Below, piece by piece: positions 1-8,893 of a DNA stretch of 64,000 nucleotides. The first letter of the stretch is position 1; each line of letters begins with the position of its first letter. The translations under genes were made by a program, and so were the position numbers. Source of the stretch: Liquorilactobacillus nagelii DSM 13675 (lineage in GTDB: Bacteria > Bacillota > Bacilli > Lactobacillales > Lactobacillaceae). The notes beneath the pieces are model-generated. The model ran no database searches and was not told where the DNA came from. It worked only from the letters and a program-made list of their open reading frames with translations. The stretch lies in the NCBI RefSeq assembly GCF_019444005.1, contig NZ_CP049304.1:372001-436000 (forward strand). The letters are read 5' to 3'.

Positions 1-33
1 TTAAATCGTTAAGTAGCTGTCAAGTAAAAACCA

Positions 34-62
34 TTGACATTGCACACGCTGGCCGGTATAAT
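34..62 (+). promoter_or_regulatory. Promoter of yceD-rpmF
   Basis: A consensus -35 box TTGACA (34-39) and -10 box TATAAT (57-62) are separated by exactly 17 bases. They lie about 30 bases before the yceD start, so they should drive yceD and rpmF as one unit. Both hexamers match the sigma-A consensus fully, which suggests strong constitutive expression, fitting a ribosomal protein operon. Confidence 0.85.
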
Positions 63-89
63 CAAGCTTGTTGTATTGGAGGAATCTTT

Positions 90-623
90 TTGATCAAATG
101 GACACTTGATGAATTACGCCGTAATTGTACTGAACCGTTGGCGCTGAATGAAACAGTCGATATTTCATCGTTAATTAAAAGTAAAAATGAGAGTATTATC
201 TCAGTTTCTCCGGCTAAGATTAACGGTTTTTTTGCATTAAATCAATTAGGAGTCTTAGGAAGCTTTAAAATCGAAATTAAGCTGGTTTTACCATCGACTC
301 GATCGTTACAACCAGTTGCCACTCAGCTGAACTTTGATATCAACGAGTATTATGTTGATCAGCAGACAGAAAATTTAGCCGCGTTCGGCAAGAATGATGT
401 TGTGATTTTTTTAGCTGATGGTTTGTTGGATTTAAGTGAAATTATCTGTGATAATGTTTTAGCACGGTTGCCACTGAAAGTTTTGACTCCTGCAGAAAAT
501 GCTGGAAAGGCTGTCTTACCAACTGGTAAAGATTGGCAAGTAGTTGAGGAAGGTCATGCTGCCAGTAATCAAAAAAGCATTGATCCACGGCTAGCAAAAC
601 TTAAAAACTTTTTTAAAGATTAA
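90..623 (+). CDS. yceD: YceD family protein (DUF177), 23S rRNA accumulation protein
   Basis: This 177-residue protein matches the YceD/DUF177 family, which is nearly always encoded directly before rpmF. In other bacteria YceD is linked to 23S rRNA accumulation, but its biochemistry is not well defined. The start is a TTG with GGAGG at 78-82, seven bases upstream. The C-terminal part contains the family-type ending IDPRLAKLKNFF. The family call rests on this ending, the length and the rpmF neighbour. Confidence 0.85.
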   Translation: MIKWTLDELRRNCTEPLALNETVDISSLIKSKNESIISVSPAKINGFFALNQLGVLGSFKIEIKLVLPSTRSLQPVATQLNFDINEYYVDQQTENLAAFGKNDVVIFLADGLLDLSEIICDNVLARLPLKVLTPAENAGKAVLPTGKDWQVVEEGHAASNQKSIDPRLAKLKNFFKD

Positions 624-702
624 GGCAGTCCTAGTTGCAAAAATGAAAAATAACCGGTACAATTTTGTTTGTTGAATATTTATTTTAAAGGAGGTGGCTT
701 TA

Positions 703-879
703 ATGGCAGTTCCAGCAAGAAAAACTTCTAAGACACGGAAACGTCTCCGTCGTACCCATTATAAGCTTCAAGTACCTGGCTTGAGTGCTTGCCCAAATTG
801 TGGTGAATTAAGAAAATCACATCGAGTTTGCCCAAGTTGCGGTTATTATGATGGCAAAGAAGTTGTTAAAGTTAAGTAA
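703..879 (+). CDS. rpmF: 50S ribosomal protein L32
   Basis: A 58-residue basic protein starting [20 protein letters not shown], as in bacterial L32. Two CxxC pairs (CPNC and CPSC) form a zinc ribbon, so this is the zinc-binding form. The start is the ATG at 703 behind a near-perfect AAGGAGGTGG at 688-697; an earlier in-frame start at 694 would overlap that ribosome binding site. It follows yceD by 79 bases and ends before a terminator. Confidence 0.97.
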   Translation: MAVPARKTSKTRKRLRRTHYKLQVPGLSACPNCGELRKSHRVCPSCGYYDGKEVVKVK

Positions 880-906
880 TTGAATTTATTCAATTTGCAA
901 TGATGG

Positions 907-941
907 GTGTTCTAAGTAAAAGCTTGGAGCGCTTTTTTTTT
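907..941 (+). terminator. Rho-independent terminator after rpmF
   Basis: A 10-bp stem with G-U pairs (907-916 with 923-932) and a six-base loop is followed by a run of Ts (933-941). It closes the yceD-rpmF unit. Confidence 0.8.
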
Positions 942-1005
942 GGCTTAATTACTGAGTAGTCATAAAAATTATGATAGAATTTAACTTTGGAAGGTTGGTG
1001 TAGAA

Positions 1006-1590
1006 ATGAAATCACATCAAATAGAATTAGAAATTAGTGCCGTCCGTCCGACACAGTATCCGACAGATCAATTGCCAGAGATTGCTTTTGTTGGCAGATC
1101 AAATGTCGGAAAGTCTTCACTAGTCAACTCACTGACGGGCAGAAAAAGTTTTGCTCGAACATCGAACCAACCAGGTAAAACACAAACATTAAACTTTTAT
1201 ACAATTGATCAAAATTGGCGGATAGTTGATGTTCCTGGATACGGCTACGCAAAGGTTTCCAAAAAACAACGTGCTGAGTGGGGCAGGATGATCGAAACTT
1301 ATTTGACGCAACGAGAAAATTTACGTGGAGTTGTTTCATTGATTGATGGTCGTCATGCACCAATGAGTTTAGATAAACAAATGGTTGAGTTTTTACATTA
1401 TTATCAGTTGCCGGTCTTAGTTGTTGCTACTAAGACCGACAAAGTTCCACGTAATCAGCGAAACAAAATTAGTTCAACTTTTAAGCAACAATTAAAAATT
1501 GAAAATTCCGACGAATTAGTTCTTTATTCGACGATTGAACACTATGGTCAAGAACAAGTCTGGGGTTGGATTAACCAGTTGATTAAATAA
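1006..1590 (+). CDS. ysxC: Ribosome biogenesis GTPase YsxC/EngB
   Basis: A 194-residue TRAFAC-class GTPase. The P-loop GRSNVGKSS starts at residue 30, the G3 motif DVPGYGYAK is near residue 75 and the G4 motif TKTD is near 142. EngB/YsxC is an essential 50S assembly factor in Bacillus. The length is standard for the family. In many Firmicutes this gene follows clpX; here it follows rpmF, so the neighbourhood is rearranged. The start ATG has AAGGTTGGTG upstream. Confidence 0.95.
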   Translation: MKSHQIELEISAVRPTQYPTDQLPEIAFVGRSNVGKSSLVNSLTGRKSFARTSNQPGKTQTLNFYTIDQNWRIVDVPGYGYAKVSKKQRAEWGRMIETYLTQRENLRGVVSLIDGRHAPMSLDKQMVEFLHYYQLPVLVVATKTDKVPRNQRNKISSTFKQQLKIENSDELVLYSTIEHYGQEQVWGWINQLIK

Positions 1591-1608
1591 AGGTAAGGTG
1601 ATTTGAAA

Positions 1609-1908
1609 ATGGAATTTAATGAATATCAGCAAGCTGCTAATCGGACACTTTATGGTAATGAACAGATTCTAACTAATTGTGCTCTTGGATTAGCAGGAGA
1701 GAGTGGCCAATTAATTGATTTAATTAAAAACTATACTTTCAAAGGTAAAGAATTGGATCGCGAAGAGATGATTAAAGAAATGGGAGATGTTTTATGGTAT
1801 TTATCCCAAATTGCTCAATGGGCAGATGTTCCCTTTGAAGATGTGGCAAAAACAAATATTGCCGCTTTAAATAAACGTTATCCGCATGGTTATTCAGCTG
1901 ACAAATAA
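1609..1908 (+). CDS. MazG-like nucleotide pyrophosphohydrolase family protein
   Basis: A 99-residue single-domain all-alpha NTP pyrophosphohydrolase of the MazG-like superfamily. The metal-binding pattern is visible as GLAGESGQL (ExxE-type helix) and KEMGDVLWYLSQ (ExxxD). Such short proteins hydrolyse non-canonical or excess nucleotides, but the substrate cannot be told from sequence. An upstream TTG at 1603 sits too close to the AAGGTG ribosome site (1595-1600); the ATG at 1609 is well spaced. It may be cotranscribed with ysxC, 18 bases away. Confidence 0.85.
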   Translation: MEFNEYQQAANRTLYGNEQILTNCALGLAGESGQLIDLIKNYTFKGKELDREEMIKEMGDVLWYLSQIAQWADVPFEDVAKTNIAALNKRYPHGYSADK

Positions 1909-1910
1909 AA

Positions 1911-1951
1911 AGGAGAGCTGGCATTAAAAAACGCCAACTCTCTTTTTTTTT
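1911..1951. terminator. Bidirectional terminator
   Basis: Arms GAGAG-C-TGGC and GCCA-A-CTCTC pair with one mismatch around an AT-rich loop. T-runs lie on both outer sides, so the hairpin can stop both the mazG-like transcript and the convergent small gene at 1955-2089. Confidence 0.75.
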
Positions 1952-1954
1952 AAA

Positions 1955-2089
1955 CTATTTTTTTTTCTTAGCAGTCTCTTTTTGTTCCTTTTCAGGTTTT
2001 TCTTTCTTTTCAGTCGGTTTAAGTGGATCAGCTGCAAATTTATCAAATAACTGGTCTAATTGATTTTGACGATTAATGGTAAGTCCCAT
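1955..2089 (-). CDS. SPJ_0845-like small protein
   Basis: A 44-residue protein beginning MGLTINRQNQLDQLFDKFAA and ending in a lysine/glutamate-rich tail. It resembles the small SPJ_0845 family of streptococci and lactobacilli, whose function is unknown. On the reverse strand the ATG follows GGGAGG at good spacing, and a plausible promoter lies at 2131-2159. Translation support comes from the ribosome site and the conserved N-terminus; the family name is from memory. Confidence 0.75.
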   Translation of the reverse strand: MGLTINRQNQLDQLFDKFAADPLKPTEKKEKPEKEQKETAKKKK

Positions 2090-2130
2090 TGTGGTTTTTC
2101 CTCCCATTTAATAATTAATACTTTAAATGC

Positions 2131-2159
2131 ATTCTATCAAAAGCTTTGAAATTTTTCAA
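2131..2159 (-). promoter_or_regulatory. Promoter of the SPJ_0845-like gene
   Basis: On the reverse strand TTGAAA (2154-2159) and TAGAAT (2131-2136) are 17 bases apart. The -35 overlaps a palindrome TTTGAAA-TT-TTTCAAA (2145-2160), which could be an operator. Confidence 0.55.
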
Positions 2160-2224
2160 ATATTTGGCTAGTGGTTGTTAATTATCAATTTAAATGCATA
2201 AAAATAATTAATTTCGGTTTATTA

Positions 2225-2253
2225 TTGCATAATAATGCTTTTTAAAGTATACT
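2225..2253 (+). promoter_or_regulatory. Promoter of the glutamine-type ABC operon
   Basis: TTGCAT (2225-2230) and TATACT (2248-2253) are 17 bases apart, 38 bases before the glnHP-type gene. I found no GlnR box (TGTNA-N7-TNACA) in this region, so nitrogen control by GlnR is not supported here. Confidence 0.6.
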
Positions 2254-2290
2254 AGCTTTATTAAGTTAAGTTGAATAAGGGGATAAGCAG

Positions 2291-3751
2291 ATGAAAATTA
2301 AAAAGTTATTAGTTTTACTAGCTTTTTTCATGTTGGGAACTTTGATTAGTTTTGGACATGTTCAAGCGGCTAGTGATAATTATTTAAATCAAGTTAAACA
2401 AAAGGGAACATTAGTTGTTGGAACTAGTGCTGACTACCCACCATATGAATTTACGGTGAAAACATCAGGGAAAACAGATTATGTTGGATTGGATATTGAT
2501 ATTGCCAAAAAGTTTGCCAAAGATTTAGGAGTCAAATTAGAAGTTAAAAACATGGATTTTGATTCCTTATTAGTTGCTTTAGAAACACATAAAGTTGATA
2601 TGGTAATTGCTGGTATGAATCCAACTCCTGAAAGAAAAAAGAGTGTTGATTTCTCGAATATTTATTATCGCGGTAATCAATATATGTTGATTAATAAAAA
2701 GGATGCGGCTAAGTATAAAAATATTCAAAGTTTCAAGGGTGCAACTATTGGAGCTCAAACAGGTTCACTTCAGTATCAGTTGGTTAAGGACCAGATGAAG
2801 GGCAATAGTATAAAGGGACTGGCAAAATTAAATGATTTAGTGATTGCTTTACAGTCTGGCAAAGTTAACGCAGTTGCTATGGAAGAGGCAACTGCTAAAG
2901 CATTTGCAGAAAATAATTCATCATTGAAAGTTATTAATCCAAAATTTGATGTTGATTCTACGCAGACGGGTTCAGCTATTGGCTTTCCTAAGGGTGCAAC
3001 TAGTCTAGTTAATGCGGCGAACAAGACAATTAGCCAAATAAAAAAGCAGAACTTAATTAATAAGGAGTATATACCCGAAGCTGGTAAATACATGACTTCG
3101 AATTCTAAAAAGAGTACGATGTTAAATTATTGGACCTACTTCGCCAAAGGAATTGAATATACGCTTTTAATTACAGCTGTTTCGGTATTTTTTGGCTTTT
3201 TGTTAGGAACGATTTTTGCCTTAATGCGGTTATCACGTGTAAAAATTTTCCATTTGATTGCTGTTTGTTATATTGAATTTGTTCGTGGAACACCATTGAT
3301 GGTTCAAGTAATGTTTGTTTATTTTGGAATTGGCGCAATAATTCAATCTTTGCCAGCTCTGGTTGCCGGAATAATTGCTGTTTCATTGAACTCAGGCGCC
3401 TATGTAGCTGAGATTATTCGTTCAGGGATTCAATCGATTCCAGTTGGGCAAACTGAAGCTGCTCGAAGTTTAGGAATGTCGCAACGAGAAACATATCGTT
3501 TTGTTGTAATTCCTCAAGCATTGAAAAATATTTGGCCAGCTTTGGGTAATGAATTTATCACGTTAATCAAGGAAAGTTCAATTGTATCGATTATCGGTGT
3601 TGGGGATTTGATGTATCAAATGCAATTAGTTCAAGCAGCAACTTATAAAGGTGTTCTGCCAATTTTTGTCGCCATGGTCTTATATTTCATCATGACCTTT
3701 GGTTTATCAAATGTGCTTGGACATTTTGAGAGGAAGATGAAGCATGCTTAA
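2291..3751 (+). CDS. Fused amino-acid ABC substrate-binding protein and permease, glutamine type
   Basis: A 486-residue fusion. Residues 1-26 are a signal peptide ending AQA-A. About 35-265 form a family 3 solute-binding domain ([29 protein letters not shown]). About 280-486 form a HisM/GlnP-type permease with several membrane spans and the EAA loop [16 protein letters not shown] that contacts the ATPase. This GlnHP architecture is common in lactic acid bacteria, where it tethers the binding domain to the pore. The substrate is probably glutamine, glutamate or another polar amino acid; sequence alone cannot settle it. It overlaps the ATPase gene by 8 bases. Confidence 0.9.
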   Translation: MKIKKLLVLLAFFMLGTLISFGHVQAASDNYLNQVKQKGTLVVGTSADYPPYEFTVKTSGKTDYVGLDIDIAKKFAKDLGVKLEVKNMDFDSLLVALETHKVDMVIAGMNPTPERKKSVDFSNIYYRGNQYMLINKKDAAKYKNIQSFKGATIGAQTGSLQYQLVKDQMKGNSIKGLAKLNDLVIALQSGKVNAVAMEEATAKAFAENNSSLKVINPKFDVDSTQTGSAIGFPKGATSLVNAANKTISQIKKQNLINKEYIPEAGKYMTSNSKKSTMLNYWTYFAKGIEYTLLITAVSVFFGFLLGTIFALMRLSRVKIFHLIAVCYIEFVRGTPLMVQVMFVYFGIGAIIQSLPALVAGIIAVSLNSGAYVAEIIRSGIQSIPVGQTEAARSLGMSQRETYRFVVIPQALKNIWPALGNEFITLIKESSIVSIIGVGDLMYQMQLVQAATYKGVLPIFVAMVLYFIMTFGLSNVLGHFERKMKHA

Positions 3752-4496
3752 AGAACAAAATCAAACAATTATTGAATTACAACATTTAAAGAAGTCTTTT
3801 GGCGAAAACGTAATTTTAAAAGATATTAGTGAAACGGTGAAGGCTGGACAAGTAATTTGTGTGATTGGGCCTTCAGGCGCTGGTAAAAGTACTTTTTTAC
3901 GTTGCTTGAATGTTTTAGAAGCGCCCACTTCAGGAAAAGTTTTATTTGAAGGAAATGATTTAACGGGAATCAAAGAGGATGAATTAAATCATTTACGACA
4001 AAAAATGGGAATGGTGTTCCAAAGTTTCAATTTGTTTCCGAATTTAACGGTTTTGGATAATTTGCAACTTGCTCCATTAAAAGTTCGTAAATTGGCCGCT
4101 GATCAGGCAAAAGAACAAGCTGAAAAATTATTAGCTCAGGTAGGCTTAGCTGACAAAGCAAATGATTATCCAGCTAGTCTTTCTGGTGGTCAACAGCAGC
4201 GAGTTGCGATTGCACGAGCTTTAGCAATGGATCCAGCGGTAATGTTGTTTGATGAACCAACATCAGCACTAGATCCAGAAATGGTTGGAGAAGTTTTGAA
4301 AGTTATGCGTGATTTAGCTAATTCCGGAATGACAATGGTGGTTGTAACTCACGAAATGGGTTTTGCCAAGGAAGTAGCTGATCAAATTTGGTTTATGGCG
4401 GATGGCTATATCCAAGAAAAAGGTAAGCCAGCAGATTTCTTTGCCAATCCACAAACGGAAAGGGCTCAAGATTTTCTTTCTAAAATGCTTAATTAA
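3744..4496 (+). CDS. glnQ: Amino-acid ABC transporter ATP-binding protein
   Basis: A 250-residue ABC ATPase: Walker [10 protein letters not shown] at residues 42-50, Q-loop in [12 protein letters not shown], signature [15 protein letters not shown], Walker [12 protein letters not shown] and switch histidine in VVTHEMGF. It belongs to the polar amino-acid uptake subfamily (GlnQ/ArtP). The overlap with the preceding permease implies translational coupling. It powers import by the fused binding protein/permease. Confidence 0.92.
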   Translation: MLKEQNQTIIELQHLKKSFGENVILKDISETVKAGQVICVIGPSGAGKSTFLRCLNVLEAPTSGKVLFEGNDLTGIKEDELNHLRQKMGMVFQSFNLFPNLTVLDNLQLAPLKVRKLAADQAKEQAEKLLAQVGLADKANDYPASLSGGQQQRVAIARALAMDPAVMLFDEPTSALDPEMVGEVLKVMRDLANSGMTMVVVTHEMGFAKEVADQIWFMADGYIQEKGKPADFFANPQTERAQDFLSKMLN

Positions 4497-4510
4497 TCAT
4501 GAATGTAGCT

Positions 4511-4550
4511 AAGGGTCGATAATCATTCCCTTGATTATCGACCCTTTTTA
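4511..4550 (+). terminator. Terminator after glnQ
   Basis: A perfect 15-bp stem (4511-4525 with 4532-4546) with a six-base loop is followed by Ts. It ends the glutamine-type transporter operon. Confidence 0.92.
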
Positions 4551-4569
4551 TGATGTGTTATTATTTTTC

Positions 4570-4597
4570 TTGTAACCAGCAAGTGTGCTAGTATAAT
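4570..4597 (+). promoter_or_regulatory. Promoter of uvrC
   Basis: TTGTAA (4570-4575) and TATAAT (4592-4597) are 16 bases apart, 62 bases before the uvrC ATG. No LexA-type GAAC-N4-GTTC box is seen here. Confidence 0.7.
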
Positions 4598-4659
4598 TGT
4601 TAGCTTTAATAGTTCTTGGCAGATAACACTATTGAGATTTGAATGTGAAAGGATTGAAA

Positions 4660-6447
4660 ATGGCAATACAGCATATTGAAAATAAATTGAAATTGTTACC
4701 GGATTTGCCGGGTTGCTATTTGATGAAAGATTTAAATAGTCAAATAATTTATGTTGGCAAAGCAAAAAATTTGAAGAATCGGGTTCGATCGTACTTCAAA
4801 AGCAGTCATGAGGGTAAAACAGCTCGCTTAGTTAGTGAAATACGAGATTTTGAGACGATTGTGACGACGACCGACAAAGAGGCGTTTTTGTTAGAGATCA
4901 CGCTAATTCAAAAGCACAAACCTTATTACAATATAAAATTAAAGCGGGGAACCGGTTATCCATATATTAAAATTACCCACGAAAAAGATCCGCAATTAAA
5001 AATTGTTAGTCAAATTAAAAATGATGGTGGTTACTATTTTGGACCATATCCGAATGTTTATGCAGCTGATGAAACAATGCAGTTACTCCAAAAGGTTTAT
5101 CCATTAAGGCGTTGTAATGGGTATCAAAAGCGGCCATGTTTGTATTATCATATGGGGCAATGTCTCGGAGCTTGCTTTCAAGAAGTTCCCCCAGAAAAAT
5201 ATCAGCAGCAAATTCGTAAAATTAAAGCTTTTTTAAATGGTAATGTTGCTAAAATTAAAAAAGAATTGCAGCAAAAAATGTCAGCGGCAGCAGCTAAATT
5301 AGAATTTGAAAGAGCGGCTGAAATTCGCGATCAAATTCACTATATTGAAGTAACTGTTGAAAAACAAAAGATTATTTCAAATGATAACACACCACGCGAC
5401 TTGTTTAATTTTTATATGGATAAGGGATGGCTGTCACTCCAAGTATTTTACATCCGTCAGGCGCGTTTAATGAAGCGTGAAAAACGGCTCTTCCCTTGCA
5501 TTGATACTCCAGCAGCTGAAATGGAATCGTTTATTTTGCAGTTTTACAATCAAAAAAACAAACTTTTACCACGTGAAATATTGGTCCCAGCTCAAGTTGA
5601 TCGGCAAATTTTAAGCGAAATCCTGCAGGTTCCAGTGCGAACGCCACAGCGGGGACAAAAAAAAGAACTTTTAGAATTGGCAGAAAAAAATGCCCAATTA
5701 GTTTTAGATGAAAAATTCCGGTTGTTGGAATTGGATGATCGTAAAACAATTGGTGCAATGAATCAGATCATGCAGCAACTGAAGTTACCTACTGGTCATA
5801 GAATTGAGGCTTTTGACCATTCACATCTTCAAGGAACAGATTTGGTATCAGCGATGGTTTGCTTTGTAGATGGGCGACCAGAAAAAAGTCAATATCGAAA
5901 ATACCGATTGCGGACGGTGGATCATGCTGATGAAACGGCTAGCACACGAGAAGTAATTCGTCGGCGTTATATTCGGTTATTAAAGGAAAAAGCCCAGTTG
6001 CCAGATTTAATCTTAATGGATGGAGCAGAAATTCAAATTGAAGCAGCCCAGGATGTTTTGCAAAATGAATTAAATTTGAATATTCCAGTTGCTGGCATGG
6101 TCAAAAATGAACATCACAAGACGGCTGATTTAATGAACAACCATTTTGAAAAACTAGCTTTAGATCCGAAAAGTGAAGGTTTTTACTTGTTGCAGCGGAT
6201 TCAAGATGAAGTTCATCGTTTTGCGATCACCTTTCATCGTCAAACTCATTCAAAACATTCATTGGCATCACGGTTGGATCTGATTCCTGGAGTAGGTCCG
6301 AGAACGAGAGTAAAGTTATTAAAAAAGTTTGGATCATTAAAAAAAATTGCTGCAGCTTCAATTCCGGAATTGCAATCGTTGGGGATTTCACATCAGGTTG
6401 CACAGACAATCAAGATTAGTTTGCAATCATCGCAATCTGCTCAGTGA
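4660..6447 (+). CDS. uvrC: UvrABC excinuclease subunit C
   Basis: A 595-residue protein with the full UvrC order: N-terminal GIY-YIG nuclease (GCYLMKD, IYVGKAKNLKNRV), cysteine cluster in the linker (CNGYQKRPCLYYHMGQCLGAC), UVR motif (KLEFERAAEIRDQI), RNase H-like 5' nuclease (EAFDHSHLQGTDLVSAMV) and tandem helix-hairpin-helix (IPGVGPRTRVKLLKKFGS). It makes both incisions in nucleotide excision repair with UvrB. The start at 4660 has GAAAGGA seven bases upstream; earlier in-frame starts lack this. Its 3' end overlaps the convergent cation exporter by 7 bases. Confidence 0.97.
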   Translation: MAIQHIENKLKLLPDLPGCYLMKDLNSQIIYVGKAKNLKNRVRSYFKSSHEGKTARLVSEIRDFETIVTTTDKEAFLLEITLIQKHKPYYNIKLKRGTGYPYIKITHEKDPQLKIVSQIKNDGGYYFGPYPNVYAADETMQLLQKVYPLRRCNGYQKRPCLYYHMGQCLGACFQEVPPEKYQQQIRKIKAFLNGNVAKIKKELQQKMSAAAAKLEFERAAEIRDQIHYIEVTVEKQKIISNDNTPRDLFNFYMDKGWLSLQVFYIRQARLMKREKRLFPCIDTPAAEMESFILQFYNQKNKLLPREILVPAQVDRQILSEILQVPVRTPQRGQKKELLELAEKNAQLVLDEKFRLLELDDRKTIGAMNQIMQQLKLPTGHRIEAFDHSHLQGTDLVSAMVCFVDGRPEKSQYRKYRLRTVDHADETASTREVIRRRYIRLLKEKAQLPDLILMDGAEIQIEAAQDVLQNELNLNIPVAGMVKNEHHKTADLMNNHFEKLALDPKSEGFYLLQRIQDEVHRFAITFHRQTHSKHSLASRLDLIPGVGPRTRVKLLKKFGSLKKIAAASIPELQSLGISHQVAQTIKISLQSSQSAQ

Positions 6448-7352
6448 CTATTTAATTCATTTGGGCGCTGTGGTTCGTAATCAACATCCCAAGGTTCAAC
6501 ATGAACATCAGTATCAAGAACATTGAATTTGCGACGTAAAAGGCTTTCAACTTTTTCGGTAACATGGTGACTTTCACGAACTGTCATTTGCGGATCAACC
6601 CAGATAATAATATCGACAAAAATATTAGCTCCATAGGTTCTCCCTTGGATATTGTGAACACGTTCAACGCCAGGAACTTTTTCGACAGCGGCAATATATT
6701 CATCAAGCAAGTCATCGTCAAAACCATCGGATAGAGCAAAAGCGCTGTCTGAAAGAATATCATAAGCGGTTTTTAGAATTAAACCACCAATGATTAAGGC
6801 AACAATGTTATCTAGGCGCGGAAAGTTTAGATTAGCAGCAATAATTGTTAAACTAGTCCCGAAACTTGTCCAAGCATCATTTCGAGTATCTTTAGCAATA
6901 GCCATCAAAGAAGAAGATTTTAGTTTTTTAGCAATTCGGGCATTATGGAAATAAATAGCATACATGATTCCACCACTAAAAAGTCCGACAAATAAAGCAA
7001 AAATATCAGGAGTTGAATTCTGGTTGGCCAAGATGGATTTAATTGAAGAGTAGATAACACTTCCACCGACTAGTAACATGATTAAAGAAGTTGCAAAAGT
7101 CGCAATTGTTTCAGCTTTCCAATGTCCGTACTGGTGATGCTCATCTGGTGGGCGGCGTGCGAGATGAAGTCCGTAAATAATCGCCATTGAAGATAAGATA
7201 TCCGTTAGATTATTTGAGGCATCAGCCAATAAAGTGGCAGAATGACTCATTTGACCAACCACTAGTTTTAACATAGCTAAAAAAACATACGCTAAGGAAC
7301 TTATTAAAACCCAGCGCTGAGCAATTTTTAAATTTTGGTATTTTTCTTGCAA
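6441..7352 (-). CDS. Cation diffusion facilitator exporter
   Basis: A 303-residue CDF protein with about six membrane spans and a cytoplasmic C-terminal metal-sensing domain (VEKVPGVERVHNIQGRTYG, DVHVEPWD). Site-A candidates are D44-x3-N48 (ADASNNLTD) in span 2 and D155-x3-D159 (DTRNDAW) in span 5. This is not the usual His/Asp zinc signature and leans towards manganese export as in MntE-like proteins, but the metal is an inference. It faces uvrC and shares its last bases with it; no hairpin separates the two. Confidence 0.88.
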   Translation of the reverse strand: MQEKYQNLKIAQRWVLISSLAYVFLAMLKLVVGQMSHSATLLADASNNLTDILSSMAIIYGLHLARRPPDEHHQYGHWKAETIATFATSLIMLLVGGSVIYSSIKSILANQNSTPDIFALFVGLFSGGIMYAIYFHNARIAKKLKSSSLMAIAKDTRNDAWTSFGTSLTIIAANLNFPRLDNIVALIIGGLILKTAYDILSDSAFALSDGFDDDLLDEYIAAVEKVPGVERVHNIQGRTYGANIFVDIIIWVDPQMTVRESHHVTEKVESLLRRKFNVLDTDVHVEPWDVDYEPQRPNELNSH

Positions 7353-7483
7353 AATAATAACTTCCTTATTAATCTTAATTTATTCAATAACAAAATTATA
7401 AATGGTTGTTAAAAAAAAGCCAAATATTTAATGCACTCTTTCTAAGTTGTTCCATTTAAGTTTTTAGAATAATTAGAATTTTT

Positions 7484-7512
7484 TTGACCACCTTTCGAAA
7501 AACTGTTATAGT
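7484..7512 (+). promoter_or_regulatory. Promoter of obgE
   Basis: TTGACC (7484-7489) and TATAGT (7507-7512) are 17 bases apart. The 5' leader before the obgE ATG is about 45 bases. Confidence 0.78.
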
Positions 7513-7565
7513 GATGCTTGTAGTTTTAGGAGATATATCATAGTAAATAAAAAGGAGGCGCTGAC

Positions 7566-8864
7566 ATGTTTGTTGACCAGGTCAGAATTAACGTAAAATC
7601 TGGTAAGGGCGGCGATGGAATGGTTGCATTTCGACGAGAAAAGTACGTTCCAAATGGCGGTCCGGCTGGTGGTGACGGTGGCCGTGGGGGAAATGTGGTT
7701 TTGGAAGCAGCTAATGATCGTCGAACTTTATTAGACTTTCGTTATCATCGTCACTTTAAAGCTCCTAGCGGTGGTAAAGGTATGATTAAAGGAATGTATG
7801 GCCGTGGGGCGAATGATTTAATTATCAAGGTTCCCCGTGGGACAACTGTTTCTGATGCAGAGACACAAGAAATCTTGGGTGATTTAACTGAGGAAGGGCA
7901 ACAATTGATCGTTGCTAAGGGTGGCCGTGGTGGTCGCGGAAATATCCACTTTGCTAGTCCAAGAAACCCAGCACCAGAAATTGCTGAGAATGGTGAACCG
8001 GCAATTGAACGGATTTTGCAATTAGAATTAAAAGTATTAGCTGATGTTGGTTTAGTTGGTTTTCCTTCGGTAGGCAAATCAACGTTGCTGGCGGCAGTAA
8101 CAAGTGCTAAGCCTAAGATTGCTGCTTATCATTTCACCACTCTAGCACCGAATCTGGGTATGGTTCGTTTAGGAGATGGTCGCGATTTTGTGATGGCTGA
8201 TATGCCGGGGTTAATTGAAGGAGCGGCGCAAGGAGTCGGTCTGGGAATTAAGTTTTTACGACATATTGAACGGACACGTGTGTTGCTCCATTTAGTTGAT
8301 ATGAGTGGGACAGACGGACGACATCCGCTGACTGATTATCAAAAAATTAATCATGAGCTAGCGGTTTATGATGAATTGTTGTTAAAGCGGCCACAGATTA
8401 TTGTAGCAACCAAAATGGATTTGCCGAGTTCAAAAGAAAATTTAAAAGAATTTAAACAAGAATTAAAAAAAGACATGGATCAACTGCCACAAATTATCGA
8501 AATATCAGCAGTTACTCATCAAGGCTTAGATACTTTGTTGAATCGAGCTGCCGATTTACTAGCAACTGCTCCAGTTTATCCAACTTTGGCTGAACGTCAG
8601 CAGCAGCAACAGTATTCAGCCGAAACTATGGAAGTTAGTGAAACTCCATTTACAATTACACGAGACGCAGATGCAGTTTGGATTTTAAGTGGCGAAAAGA
8701 TTGAAAAATTATTTGAAATGACTAATTTGGAACATGATGAAAGTTTAGCTCGTTTTGCACGTCAGCTAAGACATCTTGGGGTTGATGATGCATTACGGGA
8801 ACGGGGAGCAAAAGATGGAGATTTGGTAAGGTTAAAAGACTTCACTTTTGAATTTGTAGATTAA
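7566..8864 (+). CDS. obgE: GTPase Obg
   Basis: A 432-residue protein with three domains. The glycine-rich Obg fold covers about residues 1-158 ([20 protein letters not shown]). A GTPase domain follows ([27 protein letters not shown]), then the C-terminal OCT domain (about 345-430). Obg acts in late 50S assembly and stress and growth control. AAAGGAGG at 7551-7558 places the start at 7566. oatA follows after 29 bases, so the two may share a transcript. Confidence 0.97.
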   Translation: MFVDQVRINVKSGKGGDGMVAFRREKYVPNGGPAGGDGGRGGNVVLEAANDRRTLLDFRYHRHFKAPSGGKGMIKGMYGRGANDLIIKVPRGTTVSDAETQEILGDLTEEGQQLIVAKGGRGGRGNIHFASPRNPAPEIAENGEPAIERILQLELKVLADVGLVGFPSVGKSTLLAAVTSAKPKIAAYHFTTLAPNLGMVRLGDGRDFVMADMPGLIEGAAQGVGLGIKFLRHIERTRVLLHLVDMSGTDGRHPLTDYQKINHELAVYDELLLKRPQIIVATKMDLPSSKENLKEFKQELKKDMDQLPQIIEISAVTHQGLDTLLNRAADLLATAPVYPTLAERQQQQQYSAETMEVSETPFTITRDADAVWILSGEKIEKLFEMTNLEHDESLARFARQLRHLGVDDALRERGAKDGDLVRLKDFTFEFVD

Positions 8865-8893
8865 TTTTTCAAAACTGATCGAGGGTTTATAGA

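Noticed and set aside
2100..2290. GlnR box upstream of the glutamine-type ABC operon
   Set aside because: No TGTNA-N7-TNACA match found; TGTTA near 2177 lacks the second half-site.
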